Below are positions 8,311-16,323 of a stretch of 30,051 bases of DNA, one piece after another. The DNA lies in NCBI GenBank assembly GCA_012515515.1, contig JAAYYE010000020.1, positions 1-30,051 on the forward strand. Reading direction: 5' to 3'. Below the pieces are notes generated by a model, which worked only from the letters and a program-made list of their open reading frames with translations, did not search any database and was not told the origin of the DNA. Position 1 is the first letter of the stretch. Every line of letters starts with the position of its first letter. Origin of the DNA: Minisyncoccota bacterium (GTDB lineage Bacteria > Patescibacteria > Microgenomatia > UBA1400 > PJMF01). The translations under genes were made by a program, and so were the position numbers.

Positions 8311-8598
8311 TTAACAGAAGGTAAGACCTAGATTTCTTTCTTTTTCCGTCTCTTTGGTCACATAGTTTTTAAATGCTTCTAAATGTTTTTGATCAACCAT
8401 GACTTTTAAACAATAAGGTTCAGGTGTGTCAGGAGTTGTAAGATCTTCTGTAGTATGCACAGCACCTGGCACTTGAAGATTAAAGTCAAAAATAATTCTA
8501 TTTAAAAGCTCCTCATCTTCAATACTGGAAGCCTTCGGTGCTATAAACTTTACTTCAACTATTGGGTTTCCTAGGTTTTCTCCTCTTTCTTTGTTCAT
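8311..8598 (-). CDS. Tandem paralogue B, hypothetical protein
   Basis: A 95-aa protein of unknown function that begins with the same MNKERGENLGNP as paralogue A and has the same kind of C-terminal domain: a hydrophobic FDFNLQVPGAVHTTED block followed by a strand-helix unit, LKVMVDQKHLEAFKNYV. It lacks the heptad rod. The leader (GCGCGAAAGGGCCC before ATG) closely matches that of paralogue A (CACGAAAGGGCCT). Upstream on the same strand, near 8642-8650, is TGATATACT, a plausible extended -10, giving an mRNA with a leader of roughly 40 nt, unlike most neighbours. Confidence 0.7.
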   Translation of the reverse strand: MNKERGENLGNPIVEVKFIAPKASSIEDEELLNRIIFDFNLQVPGAVHTTEDLTTPDTPEPYCLKVMVDQKHLEAFKNYVTKETEKERNLGLTFC

Positions 8599-8640
8599 GG
8601 GCCCTTTCGCGCTTGCACTTATTTTTTAATGTATAGAAGT
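8561..8640 (-). repeat. Duplicated leader and 5' coding segment, copy B
   Basis: Second copy of the direct repeat described at 8220-8297. It shows that the paralogues arose by a tandem duplication that carried their 5' control region. Confidence 0.8.
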
Positions 8641-8705
8641 ATATCATAAAATGCTTAATTTGTTAGCAAGTTTTATAAAAATAAACGATAAAATATCAGC
8701 TAATA

Positions 8706-8714
8706 TGCTAAGAT
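8706..8714 (+). promoter_or_regulatory. Extended -10 box of the Ddl-like gene
   Basis: TGCTAAGAT, an extended -10 (TGn plus hexamer), ends 7 nt before the ATG at 8722. There is no Shine-Dalgarno sequence in between, which predicts a leaderless mRNA. Confidence 0.45.
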
Positions 8715-8721
8715 TGATCTC

Positions 8722-9735
8722 ATGAATATTGCACTAGCCTACAATCTACAGAGAGAAAATCACCAATTAGATTTATCCAAACAAGTGGAAATTGAATTTG
8801 ATTCGCCAAAGACGATTAAGGCAATCAAAAAAACAATTGAAAGCTTAGGTCACCAAGTAATTATGATAGAAGCCGATCTCGACGCTTTTCGTAAATTAAG
8901 AAAAAACAAACAAGATATAGACTTAGTTTTTAATATTGCTGAGGGTTTGTGCGGTGATGCTCGTGAATCACAAATTCCCTTGTTCTGTGAAATGTTAGAG
9001 ATTCCTTACACCCATTCTTTGCCAACTACGCATGCTCTGAGCCTTAATAAGCATTTAACAAAATTGCTGGTGAAAGAAACTGGGACGGCTGTGCCGAAAT
9101 CATTTGTGATTAGACAAAGAGTGAAGCAGTTGCCACAGGGTTTAAATTTTCCGTTAATTGTGAAACCTAATTCTGAAGGTTCTGGTAAAGGCATTACCAA
9201 TAAATCTGTGGTCAAATCAATAAGGGAGTTAAATAATTATGTTAGTACTTTGCGCCAGACAATGGCAGGAGAGATTATCGCTGAAGAATTTATTGAGGGA
9301 CGTGAATTTACTGTGGCTGTGATCGGTCATCCATTACGGGTTTTGCCAATAGTGGAGCAAAAATTTGATTTTTTACCAAAAAATATGCATCAGATTGCTG
9401 GTTATGAGTTGAAATGGATTTATGAGGATCAAATAGCTAATCGCTCATCCGCTTATCAATGCCCCGCGCCCATAGACCATCATTTAGAGCAAGAAATTCA
9501 GGCAAGTGCGCTTAATATTTGTCAATTGTTGGGAGTGAAAGATGTAGCTAGAATTGACTATCGCTATTCAAAAGATAATCAATTATATTTTTTAGAAATC
9601 AATACTTTGCCAGGAATAAATCCCGATGAGACAATTATTTCCTATTTGCGCATAGCGGCTCAAGCAGCTGGGATGAATTATACACAAATTATTGAAGAAA
9701 TTATTGAATCTGCAATTGGGCGGTATAAATTGTGA
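8722..9735 (+). CDS. D-alanine--D-alanine ligase-like ATP-grasp enzyme
   Basis: A 337-aa member of the Ddl (COG1181-type) ATP-grasp group, which joins D-Ala to D-Ala for peptidoglycan. ATP-grasp features are clear: the VKPNSEGSGKGI loop (148-159), AEEFIEGREFTVAV (187-200), RIDYR (277-281) and the Mg-binding EINTLPGINPD (292-302). The N-terminus differs from classical Ddl: the Gly-rich GGxSxEhxvS motif is absent, replaced by EIEFDSPKTI, and the middle reads FNIAEGLCGDARESQIPLFC instead of the HGxxGEDG type. Substrate is therefore probable but not certain. The stop codon abuts tRNA-Gln on the opposite strand. MurC, MurE-like and UppP elsewhere in the window support a wall role. Confidence 0.8.
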   Translation: MNIALAYNLQRENHQLDLSKQVEIEFDSPKTIKAIKKTIESLGHQVIMIEADLDAFRKLRKNKQDIDLVFNIAEGLCGDARESQIPLFCEMLEIPYTHSLPTTHALSLNKHLTKLLVKETGTAVPKSFVIRQRVKQLPQGLNFPLIVKPNSEGSGKGITNKSVVKSIRELNNYVSTLRQTMAGEIIAEEFIEGREFTVAVIGHPLRVLPIVEQKFDFLPKNMHQIAGYELKWIYEDQIANRSSAYQCPAPIDHHLEQEIQASALNICQLLGVKDVARIDYRYSKDNQLYFLEINTLPGINPDETIISYLRIAAQAAGMNYTQIIEEIIESAIGRYKL

Positions 9736-9805
9736 TGCCCGACTAGGATTCGAACCTAGATTAAAGGCTTCAAAGGCCTCTGTCCTGCCATTAGACGATC
9801 GGGCA
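9735..9805 (-). tRNA. tRNA-Gln (UUG)
   Basis: A complete cloverleaf: acceptor TGCCCGA pairs with TCGGGCA, the D arm is GTCTAATGGCAGGAC, the anticodon loop CTTTGAA gives anticodon TTG, and the T arm CTAGG-TTCGAAT-CCTAG is perfect. CCA is not encoded, and the base at discriminator position 73 reads T. It lies 32 nt downstream of the Trm9-like gene on the same strand and touches the stop codon of the Ddl-like gene. Confidence 0.93.
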
Positions 9806-9837
9806 TAGTTTAAGTAACAATTCGTTATTATAATTCT

Positions 9838-10656
9838 TTAGACAGCTTTTTTCAAAACAAAATACTGGTTTAATTTTTGCGATTTTCCGTCAGCAAAAAA
9901 ACTAGCCACCACAGCCAAGCCCGATTGCTTAATTAAAGCCAAACTTTCTTGTTCAGAGAGATCATAACAGTAACGAATTGAAGCCTGCTTACTTTGGGAT
10001 AGCTCTGTTTTTCGCCAATCTAATAAATAATCATGATCGCTAAAATTCTTCAATAAGTTTTTGAGTTGGATTTTTTGGATTGGATTAATTTGTGGATTTT
10101 CTTGAATTTTTTGCCAATTTAAAATATTTTTAGCAAATCTCGGATCTTGAGCAAATTGCCAGTTACTAATAATGATTAAAGCATCATCTGCTAACAATTC
10201 ACTTAGTGATTGAAAAAAAGCTAAACGCAAATCATGACTGGCTAAATGATGAGTGAGACCAAAGACAGTGATTAAATGAAATTGTTGGGCAAGTGGCCAG
10301 CTGATCTTGTCATGTTTTAAATAATCAGCGACTAAATCAAAATTAATAGCTTGTCCAAGAATTTTTTCTTTTGCGATTGTTTCTTGTGCAATTTTAAGCA
10401 GGGGCTGTGAGCTATCTAAGCCACAATATTGAAAATCAATTTTTTGACTTTTTAAAAAAGTAGCAAAGCGAGCATTGCCACAGGCAATATCTAAGACTTT
10501 AATTTTTTTTTGTTTTTTAATATTTTTTTTCAAATATTGGGGAATTTTTTGCCAGCCTTGCCAAAAATATTGTCGGCTTTCATTAAAATCACTAGCCACA
10601 TTTTGATAGAAGCTCTTATTGAGTTGATTAATTTCTTTAATAATTCTTTTTTGCAC
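9838..10656 (-). CDS. Trm9-like SAM-dependent methyltransferase
   Basis: A 272-aa class I methyltransferase. SAM motif I is VLDIACGNARF (54-64) and the following acidic residue is D81 in YCGLDSS. Three features point to the Trm9/ALKBH8 tRNA-U34 group: the N-terminal SFYQNVASDFNESRQYFW resembles the xxIAxxFxxTRxxxW start of Trm9; the catalytic core has LTHHL where Trm9 has VVHH; and the C-terminus DYLLDWRK, then IRYCYDLSEQE, then a hydrophobic strand matches the Trm9 W-x-RYYHxFxExEL ending. Trm9 methylates cm5U34 to mcm5U34. It is divergent from elp3 with a 51-nt gap. The start is GTG, with an extended -10 (TGTTAAAAT) 8 nt before it. No Trm112-like partner is visible nearby. Family placement is by eye. 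Confidence 0.72.
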   Translation of the reverse strand: MQKRIIKEINQLNKSFYQNVASDFNESRQYFWQGWQKIPQYLKKNIKKQKKIKVLDIACGNARFATFLKSQKIDFQYCGLDSSQPLLKIAQETIAKEKILGQAINFDLVADYLKHDKISWPLAQQFHLITVFGLTHHLASHDLRLAFFQSLSELLADDALIIISNWQFAQDPRFAKNILNWQKIQENPQINPIQKIQLKNLLKNFSDHDYLLDWRKTELSQSKQASIRYCYDLSEQESLALIKQSGLAVVASFFADGKSQKLNQYFVLKKAV

Positions 10657-10664
10657 TCTAGCCT

Positions 10665-10673
10665 ATTTTAACA
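10665..10673 (-). promoter_or_regulatory. Extended -10 box of the Trm9-like gene
   Basis: TGTTAAAAT on the minus strand ends 8 nt before the GTG start at 10656. There is no Shine-Dalgarno sequence. Together with the box at 10694-10699 it makes a compact divergent promoter pair. Confidence 0.5.
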
Positions 10674-10693
10674 AATAAACAGGAATTGCAGGG

Positions 10694-10699
10694 TATAAT
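10694..10699 (+). promoter_or_regulatory. -10 box of elp3
   Basis: A consensus TATAAT ends 8 nt before the ATG at 10708, with no Shine-Dalgarno sequence between. The -35 position shows no good match. A leaderless transcript is predicted. Confidence 0.55.
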
Positions 10700-10707
10700 A
10701 AAGCTCA

Positions 10708-12579
10708 ATGTCAAAAAGTGATAAAGAAGTAATTGTTGCCAAAGAGCAGACGGTTCTTACAAATAATCAAGCTGGTGCTGTAAATGACCAAGCAATTGTT
10801 GTCGATCTTATTGAACAATTAGAAAAAAATTTACATTCTTCTTGGCCAAAAATTTTGCAATTAATTAAAAAATATCCAAAAAAAACTGGTGGCTTTTTTA
10901 GTAAAACCGAAATTATCAATGCTTATCGCCAACTCTACCCGACCAAGCCATATAGCAAATTAGTGCAGAAGTTAAGATTAAAACCAATTCGTAGTGATTC
11001 TGGAGTGGCACCAGTCACAGTCTTAACTAAACCCTATCCTTGCCCAGGTAATTGTTTGTTTTGTCCCAACGATTTACGCATGCCGAAAAGCTATTTGGCT
11101 GAAGAACCAGGAGCTCAACGAGCTGAAAAGAATTTTTTTGATCCTTACTTGCAAGTCATGAGTCGCTTGACTGCTTTAGCTGATATGGGCCATCGGACAG
11201 ATAAGGTGGAATTAATTATTTTAGGCGGAACTTGGACTTATTATCCAGAAGCTTATCGCTTATGGTTTATTGAATCGTGTTTTAAGGCAATGAATGATTT
11301 TGCGCTCCGAGATCGATCAGCAGTACTACGCAAGAGATATGAAATTGCCATTAAAAAATTAGACCAACCTTATACCAGTAGCGATGCCAAACAAAATTTA
11401 GCTATTTTGCAAAAGTTGGCCTTAAGTGAGGAACAGATAAGAGCTAACTATAATCACTTAATTAATAAATATTATCTGCAGCCTGAAAAAAAAGCCGGTA
11501 TCAGTGCCTGGCAAAGATCAACTTGGGAGAAATTAACTCTGGCTCAAAATAAAAATGAAGTGGCAAAAGCACGTTGTGTTGGTTTGGTTTTAGAAACAAG
11601 ACCCGATGAAATAAATCAGCAGACGGCTTTAGATCTACGTAAACTAGGCGCAACCAAAATTCAATTAGGAGTACAAACATTAGATGAGCAGATTTTAAAA
11701 CTGAATCGTCGCGGTCATGGTGTGCTTGAAACCAAAACCGCTTTTGCTATTTTGCGTCAACTAGGTTTTAAAATTCACGTTCATTGGATGGCTAATTTAT
11801 ATGGCTCCACCCCTAAAAAAGATCAAGCCGACTTTTTAAAATTGTTTAGTGATCAGGCGTTCCGCCCTGACGAATTAAAAATTTATCCTTGCTCATTAAT
11901 CGCCAGTGCGCCGCTGATGGATTATTATCAAAATAAAAAATGGCAACCTTATACTTATGAGGAGTTGTTGGCTATTACCACTTTTACCTTAAAAAATACT
12001 CCAGCCTATTGTCGAATTACACGGATGCTAAGAGATATTCCAGCTCAAGATATTGTGGCAGGTAATAAAAAAAGTAATTTCCGACAAATTGCTGAAGCTA
12101 GCGTTAAAAAAGACGAAATAGCTATTAAGGAAATTCGCTCCAGAGAAATTCGTCAGCAAAATTTTAAACAAGAGGATATTAAACTGAGTAAAATTAAATA
12201 TCAAACTAGTGTTAGCGATGAATATTTTTTACAATTTACCGTTAAAGTAGAAAATGCTGAAGAAAAAATTTTGGCTTTTTTGCGCTTGAGTTTACCAAAA
12301 CAAAAAAAGCATTGGCTGGCAGAGCTAAATAATAGTGCCATGATTCGTGAAATCCATGTTTATGGACAATCACTGGCTTTGGGTAGTGAGGCTGAGGGTC
12401 GCGCTCAACATTTGGGGCTTGGCAGTCGCTTAATTGAAGCAGCACAGGCTATAGCCAAGCAGGCTTCTTATAAAAATTTAGCAGTGATTTCTGCCATTGG
12501 CACTAGAGAATATTATCGAAAACGCGGTTTTACTGATGGCAAGTTATATCAATTTTTGTCTTTAAGCGGTAAAGTTTGA
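10708..12579 (+). CDS. elp3: Elp3 tRNA uridine(34) acetyltransferase
   Basis: A full-length 623-aa Elp3: radical SAM plus GNAT lysine-acetyltransferase-like domains that add a carboxymethyl group to U34 of tRNA. The radical SAM cluster motif is PCPGNCLFCPN with C112, C116 and C119 (CX3CX2C), followed by the family block PKSYLAEEPGAQRAEKNFFDPY. LVLETRPDEI and QLGVQTLDEQILKLNRRGH are typical of the barrel. The C-terminal GNAT has IHVYGQSLALG, acetyl-CoA loop QHLGLGSRL (from Q567) and IGTREYYRKRGF. Other Elongator subunits are absent, as is normal for bacterial and archaeal Elp3. The first 50 residues are a variable extension. The 3' end overlaps the convergent MazG-like gene by 31 nt. Confidence 0.95.
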   Translation: MSKSDKEVIVAKEQTVLTNNQAGAVNDQAIVVDLIEQLEKNLHSSWPKILQLIKKYPKKTGGFFSKTEIINAYRQLYPTKPYSKLVQKLRLKPIRSDSGVAPVTVLTKPYPCPGNCLFCPNDLRMPKSYLAEEPGAQRAEKNFFDPYLQVMSRLTALADMGHRTDKVELIILGGTWTYYPEAYRLWFIESCFKAMNDFALRDRSAVLRKRYEIAIKKLDQPYTSSDAKQNLAILQKLALSEEQIRANYNHLINKYYLQPEKKAGISAWQRSTWEKLTLAQNKNEVAKARCVGLVLETRPDEINQQTALDLRKLGATKIQLGVQTLDEQILKLNRRGHGVLETKTAFAILRQLGFKIHVHWMANLYGSTPKKDQADFLKLFSDQAFRPDELKIYPCSLIASAPLMDYYQNKKWQPYTYEELLAITTFTLKNTPAYCRITRMLRDIPAQDIVAGNKKSNFRQIAEASVKKDEIAIKEIRSREIRQQNFKQEDIKLSKIKYQTSVSDEYFLQFTVKVENAEEKILAFLRLSLPKQKKHWLAELNNSAMIREIHVYGQSLALGSEAEGRAQHLGLGSRLIEAAQAIAKQASYKNLAVISAIGTREYYRKRGFTDGKLYQFLSLSGKV

Positions 12580-12911
12580 TCTTTTTTATCGATTTCCAGT
12601 CGTTGACGAGTAAAGGCAATTTTTCGCTCAACCACCTTTTCAATATCAATATCAAGCTCGATCCCTAAGAGAATTAAAGAAGCAAAAACATCAGCAAATT
12701 CATCTTCCAAATTTTGCCTTGAATAATTGGCAATTTTTGAATTACGCTGCAAACGCATGCTGGTTAAGATCTCATCAGACAACTCACCCAGTTCTTCAAC
12801 GATTTTCATGGTACGAGCAAAAATTTTTTGATTGTCATCTTTAAGAGGCCAACGCTTATTTAAAAATTTAGCAATTTTTTTATATTCAAGGATAATTTTT
12901 TCTAATTGCAT
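12549..12911 (-). CDS. MazG-like nucleotide pyrophosphohydrolase
   Basis: A 120-aa all-helical protein of the MazG/dUTPase-like group, which hydrolyses NTPs or dNTPs to monophosphates and pyrophosphate. The Mg-binding pattern is present: EELGEL (E39, E40, E43) and LEDEFADVF (E71, D74). It is the single-domain form. The last 31 nt overlap the 3' end of elp3 on the opposite strand. An extended -10 (TGATATAAT) ends 8 nt before the ATG. RecQ lies 14 nt upstream on the same strand, so read-through from recQ is also likely. Confidence 0.85.
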   Translation of the reverse strand: MQLEKIILEYKKIAKFLNKRWPLKDDNQKIFARTMKIVEELGELSDEILTSMRLQRNSKIANYSRQNLEDEFADVFASLILLGIELDIDIEKVVERKIAFTRQRLEIDKKDQTLPLKDKN

Positions 12912-12919
12912 AAGTGTTT

Positions 12920-12928
12920 ATTATATCA
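12920..12928 (-). promoter_or_regulatory. Extended -10 box of the MazG-like gene
   Basis: TGATATAAT, a perfect extended -10, ends 8 nt before the ATG at 12911. It sits at the end of recQ and predicts a leaderless mRNA independent of recQ. Confidence 0.55.
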
Positions 12929-14491
12929 CTTATCAATCTTTAATTGATTAATTTTTAGTTGAAAATAGGCAGAGCCAATTCCTGGTAAGAGCGATTGAGC
13001 TTGAAATTTTTGTCGCGTAATAGCTAAGGCCTCAATAGTTTGCTGATGATATACACATGGCAAAAGAAAGGCTTGTTTTTTAAATAAAGAATATTGTTGA
13101 GAAATTACTCTTGTTAACTGTTGATTAATCATTAATAAATGTTGAATATGGTCAATTTCTTCTTGATCAAGATAGAGCTGTAGATTTAAACATAAATAAC
13201 AATGTTGGCAATTTTTAATTGCTTTGTTTGGTAAATTTCTTGATTTATCGCTTCTTTTCTGATTATTTTTTGTACTTATTTTTTCTGCCTTAAAATAATT
13301 TTCAATGATTTGTTCTAGACAAGTCTTGCTCAGGGCATAGCTTTTCATTTTTTTGATTTTATCTAATTCAATGGCTTGGCGGGGATGCTGGGGCTGATCT
13401 TGATAGCTTTTGGCTAATAAGCCTCGTTGGATAAGCAAATCCTGCTCATTATAGAGCAGATAACAATAGCTGGCTTGGCCATCGCGCCCTGCCCTGCCCG
13501 CTTCTTGATAATAATTTTCTAGATTAGCTGGCACTTGATAATGAACAACTAAACGAACATCTGCTTTATCAACACCCATGCCAAAAGCATTAGTGGCAAT
13601 AATAATTTGCAAATCTCCAGCTAAAAATTGATCTTGGGTGTTTTGGCGCGCAGCCTTTTCCATGCCGCCGTGATAAAAAGCGATGGCTAGGTCGGGCTGG
13701 AGCGAGCGCAACAATAAGCACAATTTTTCGCAGGCTGCGCGCGTACTGCAATAAATGACCGCATTTTCTTGCGGATACATTTTCAAAATCTTAATCAGGT
13801 AGATATTTTTTTCTGCTTGATTTTGACAAATTAAATTATGAAATAATAAATTTTCTCGCAAGAAACTGCTGCTAAATTCTTGGCAGGGTTCGAGTTCCAA
13901 TAATTCTTTGATTTCTTTTTTTACTAAGCTAGTGGCAGTCGCTGTAAAAGCACTGATCACAATTTTTTCTTCTTTTTTTTCAATTTTTTTTAAAAATTCT
14001 GGAATTTTTTTGTAAGCGGGTCGAAACTGATGAGCCCACATGCTAATGCAGTGAGCTTCATCAACACAGATCATCGAAATTTTAATTTTGAGACAAAGTT
14101 CAATAATGTTTTTATTGTTTAATCTTTCTGGGGCAAGATATAAAAATTTGTACTGATTTTGGTAAAGACCGGCTATTCTTTGCTCGATAATATTTTTATC
14201 TAATTGGCTATTGATAAAAGTGGCAGTAATATTTTTAGCCAAAAGGTGATCAACTTGATCTTTCATGAGTGAAATTAGGGGGGAAATAATAATGCTGACT
14301 CCAGGAAAGATTAGTCCTGGCACCTGAAAGCAAATTGATTTGCCACCTCCAGTTGGTAAAATGGCTAAGGTGTTTTGTTTGTTTAAGATTGATAAGACAA
14401 TCGCTAATTGCCCTGGACGAAAATCAGCAAAGCCAAAATAGCGCTGCAGAGTTTCTTTAGCTAATTTTTCATTATCGATGCTGGTCACCAA
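12926..14491 (-). CDS. recQ: RecQ-family ATP-dependent DNA helicase (short form)
   Basis: A 3'-5' DNA helicase acting in recombinational repair. Motif I is ILPTGGGKS (Walker A 47-52), motif II DEAH (145-148), then SAFTATAT, YHGGMEKAAR, ATNAFGMGVDKADVR and motif VI EAGRAGRDGQ. The RecQ aromatic loop reads SMWAHQFRP instead of the usual SQWGHDFRP. A zinc-binding region is present (the Cys at CLEQI, then NCQHCYLC near residue 430). At 521 aa it lacks an HRDC domain, and the winged-helix region is short or degenerate. The start is TTG at 14491 or the GTG directly after it; no ATG is suitable. Confidence 0.92.
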   Translation of the reverse strand: MVTSIDNEKLAKETLQRYFGFADFRPGQLAIVLSILNKQNTLAILPTGGGKSICFQVPGLIFPGVSIIISPLISLMKDQVDHLLAKNITATFINSQLDKNIIEQRIAGLYQNQYKFLYLAPERLNNKNIIELCLKIKISMICVDEAHCISMWAHQFRPAYKKIPEFLKKIEKKEEKIVISAFTATATSLVKKEIKELLELEPCQEFSSSFLRENLLFHNLICQNQAEKNIYLIKILKMYPQENAVIYCSTRAACEKLCLLLRSLQPDLAIAFYHGGMEKAARQNTQDQFLAGDLQIIIATNAFGMGVDKADVRLVVHYQVPANLENYYQEAGRAGRDGQASYCYLLYNEQDLLIQRGLLAKSYQDQPQHPRQAIELDKIKKMKSYALSKTCLEQIIENYFKAEKISTKNNQKRSDKSRNLPNKAIKNCQHCYLCLNLQLYLDQEEIDHIQHLLMINQQLTRVISQQYSLFKKQAFLLPCVYHQQTIEALAITRQKFQAQSLLPGIGSAYFQLKINQLKIDK

Positions 14492-14580
14492 TTTAGTTTA
14501 GTGAACAGGAAAAACAAGAAAGCATATAAATTAATTTTGTTGGGGAAAATTGTTAGGAAAAAGGCTGTTGGGAAAATTTG

Positions 14581-14654
14581 TCGGGGAAACAGGACTCGAA
14601 CCTGCGGCCTTACGGTCCCAAACCGTACGCTCTAGCCATCTGAGCTATTCCCCG
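14581..14654 (-). tRNA. tRNA-Pro (UGG)
   Basis: Acceptor CGGGGAA pairs with TTCCCCG, the D arm is GCTCAGATGGCTAGAGC, anticodon stem TACGG/CCGTA carries loop TTTGGGA (anticodon TGG), and the T loop is TTCGAGT. CCA is not encoded. It lies 19 nt downstream of tRNA-Leu(UAA) and is probably cotranscribed with it. Confidence 0.95.
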
Positions 14655-14673
14655 TGAAGAGCTGTTAAAAAAG

Positions 14674-14757
14674 TGCCGCGGGTGGGAATCGAACCCACAC
14701 ACTATTGCTAGCACGAGATTTTAAGTCTCGCGCGTCTACCAATTCCGCCACCGCGGC
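14674..14757 (-). tRNA. tRNA-Leu (UAA)
   Basis: Acceptor GCCGCGG pairs with CCGCGGC, anticodon stem CGAGA/TCTCG carries loop CTTAAAA (anticodon TAA), and there is a long class II variable arm. CCA is not encoded. It is the first gene of a two-tRNA unit. Confidence 0.95.
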
Positions 14758-14766
14758 GACTCTCAA

Positions 14767-14775
14767 ATTATACCA
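14767..14775 (-). promoter_or_regulatory. Extended -10 box of the tRNA-Leu/tRNA-Pro unit
   Basis: TGGTATAAT on the minus strand ends 9 nt before the 5' end of tRNA-Leu(UAA). This is the normal spacing for a stable-RNA promoter. Confidence 0.6.
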
Positions 14776-14779
14776 TTAT

Positions 14780-16315
14780 TTATTTATCGAAAGGCAAGGA
14801 TTCATAAACTTTATAGATATCTCCAGCCCCGATTGTAATACATAAGTCAAAATTATTTTCGTTTAGGTAGTCTGCTAACTGTTCAATGTTTGACAAAAAT
14901 AAAACATTTGCTTGTGGAAATTTATCTTGAATAGCTTGGACTAACTGTTGGCTAGAAACACTATCATCAATTGCTTCTCGAGCAGAAGCAAAAATATCTA
15001 GAATAATTAGTTGATCTTCACTGCTCAGATTACTGCCGAGCACCTCCACAAAATCAGCAAACATGGCTTTAGTGCGGCTATAGGTGTGAGGCTGAAAGGC
15101 GATGACTTTTTTATCTTGAGGAAAATATTGATTAAGAGTGCGGATGACTTCGCTCAATTCATTGGGATGATGGGCATAATCGTCAAAAAATCGTTGTTGA
15201 TTTTGGATGTGCACTAACTCAAAACGCCTCTTTGTTGATTGAAATTTACTTAATGCCAGACAGCTTTGTTCTAAGGGAATTTGCAATTCAAACAATGCGG
15301 CAATAGCAGCTAAAGCATTCATTAAATTAAATTGACCAGGAACTTTTAGTTTCAGTTGTGTTTGCGTGCTTTGATGTGCTTGCGTGTTTTGATCACTTAA
15401 TTGCTGTTGAACAGTGGCTAAGCTGAGTCCATGTTTAATTTGCCAATCACTAAGCCAGTACTGACTCGTTTTGTTCCATGAAAAATTAATAATCTTGAGG
15501 TCGGCTCTTTGTTTTTTTACTTCTTGAGCAATATTTACTAAATCTGGGTTATCAGCATTGATAATTAAAGAACCATTTTTTTTAATTTGTAAAAAAAACT
15601 TTTTAAAAGCTTCTTTGGTGGTCGCAAAATCTGGATAAACGTCTGGATGATCGTAGCTGAGATTGCTACAAACAACGATCGAGGGTTTTAAAAAAGAGAA
15701 ACGAGGCACTAACTCTTGCCCCTTCTTTTTAGCATTAGGATCGATGACATATTCATCGGCTTCGGCAACAAAATATCTTGATTGTTTGTTCCATTCCCCA
15801 CTGCTTTTTAGCCCAATTATTTCACCAACTCCAACTGAAAAAGAGATGGGTATATTCAAGTATTTAAGAACCCAAACCAACATGGCGCTGATGGTGCTTT
15901 TGCCACCAACTCCGCAAATTGCCACGCCTTCTTTTTGATTAAATAATTCGGCCAAGGCCTCAGCCTGCGAATAAATTGGAATATTGGCCTTGATGGCTTG
16001 TTGAACTTGAGGATGATCGATGCCCTGATGAGAAGCGGTGTAAATTAAACAATCAGGTGCTGTTGAGTGTTGATTATGCAAAAAATCTTGATTGAAATTT
16101 TCAACAACAATTTTCTTTTTTTCTAAAATTTCTTGGGTAACAAAATCCTCTGCGACATCACAGCCTCGGACGCTTTTACCGGCATCCAGCAGGCATTGAG
16201 CTAAAGAAGTCATTGCCACCCCTTTTATGCCAAATAAATAGAAATTTTGATAATCCAGGAGGGATTTTTTTGCGGAGGGAGTTTGAGTAGTGCCTGACTG
16301 GGAATGATTAGACAT
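14780..16315 (-). CDS. murC: UDP-N-acetylmuramate--L-alanine ligase, divergent
   Basis: MurC-type ligase that adds the first amino acid to UDP-MurNAc. The N-terminal Rossmann domain begins YLFGIKGVAMTSLA (usual GIGGIGMSGLA). The central domain has NLSYDHPDVYP and the AEADEY block; the C-terminal domain has FFDDYAHHPNEL, FQPHTYSRT and GAGDIY, all MurC hallmarks. The P-loop is unusual: GVGGKSTIS (135-143) in place of the near-invariant GTHGKTTT, so the His is replaced by Gly. Lys139 and the following Ser/Thr remain, so ATP binding should be kept. At 511 aa it is slightly long owing to a Ser/Gln/Thr-rich N-terminal tail. It lies 8 nt after the MurE-like gene on the same strand. Confidence 0.88.
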   Translation of the reverse strand: MSNHSQSGTTQTPSAKKSLLDYQNFYLFGIKGVAMTSLAQCLLDAGKSVRGCDVAEDFVTQEILEKKKIVVENFNQDFLHNQHSTAPDCLIYTASHQGIDHPQVQQAIKANIPIYSQAEALAELFNQKEGVAICGVGGKSTISAMLVWVLKYLNIPISFSVGVGEIIGLKSSGEWNKQSRYFVAEADEYVIDPNAKKKGQELVPRFSFLKPSIVVCSNLSYDHPDVYPDFATTKEAFKKFFLQIKKNGSLIINADNPDLVNIAQEVKKQRADLKIINFSWNKTSQYWLSDWQIKHGLSLATVQQQLSDQNTQAHQSTQTQLKLKVPGQFNLMNALAAIAALFELQIPLEQSCLALSKFQSTKRRFELVHIQNQQRFFDDYAHHPNELSEVIRTLNQYFPQDKKVIAFQPHTYSRTKAMFADFVEVLGSNLSSEDQLIILDIFASAREAIDDSVSSQQLVQAIQDKFPQANVLFLSNIEQLADYLNENNFDLCITIGAGDIYKVYESLPFDK

Positions 16316-16323
16316 ATAACAAT

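Noticed and set aside
8018..8314. Plus-strand hydrophobic ORFs that look like a small membrane protein
   Set aside because: They are antisense shadows of the heptad repeats in paralogue A; the repetitive Phe/Leu composition comes from the repeat, and no start signal is seen.
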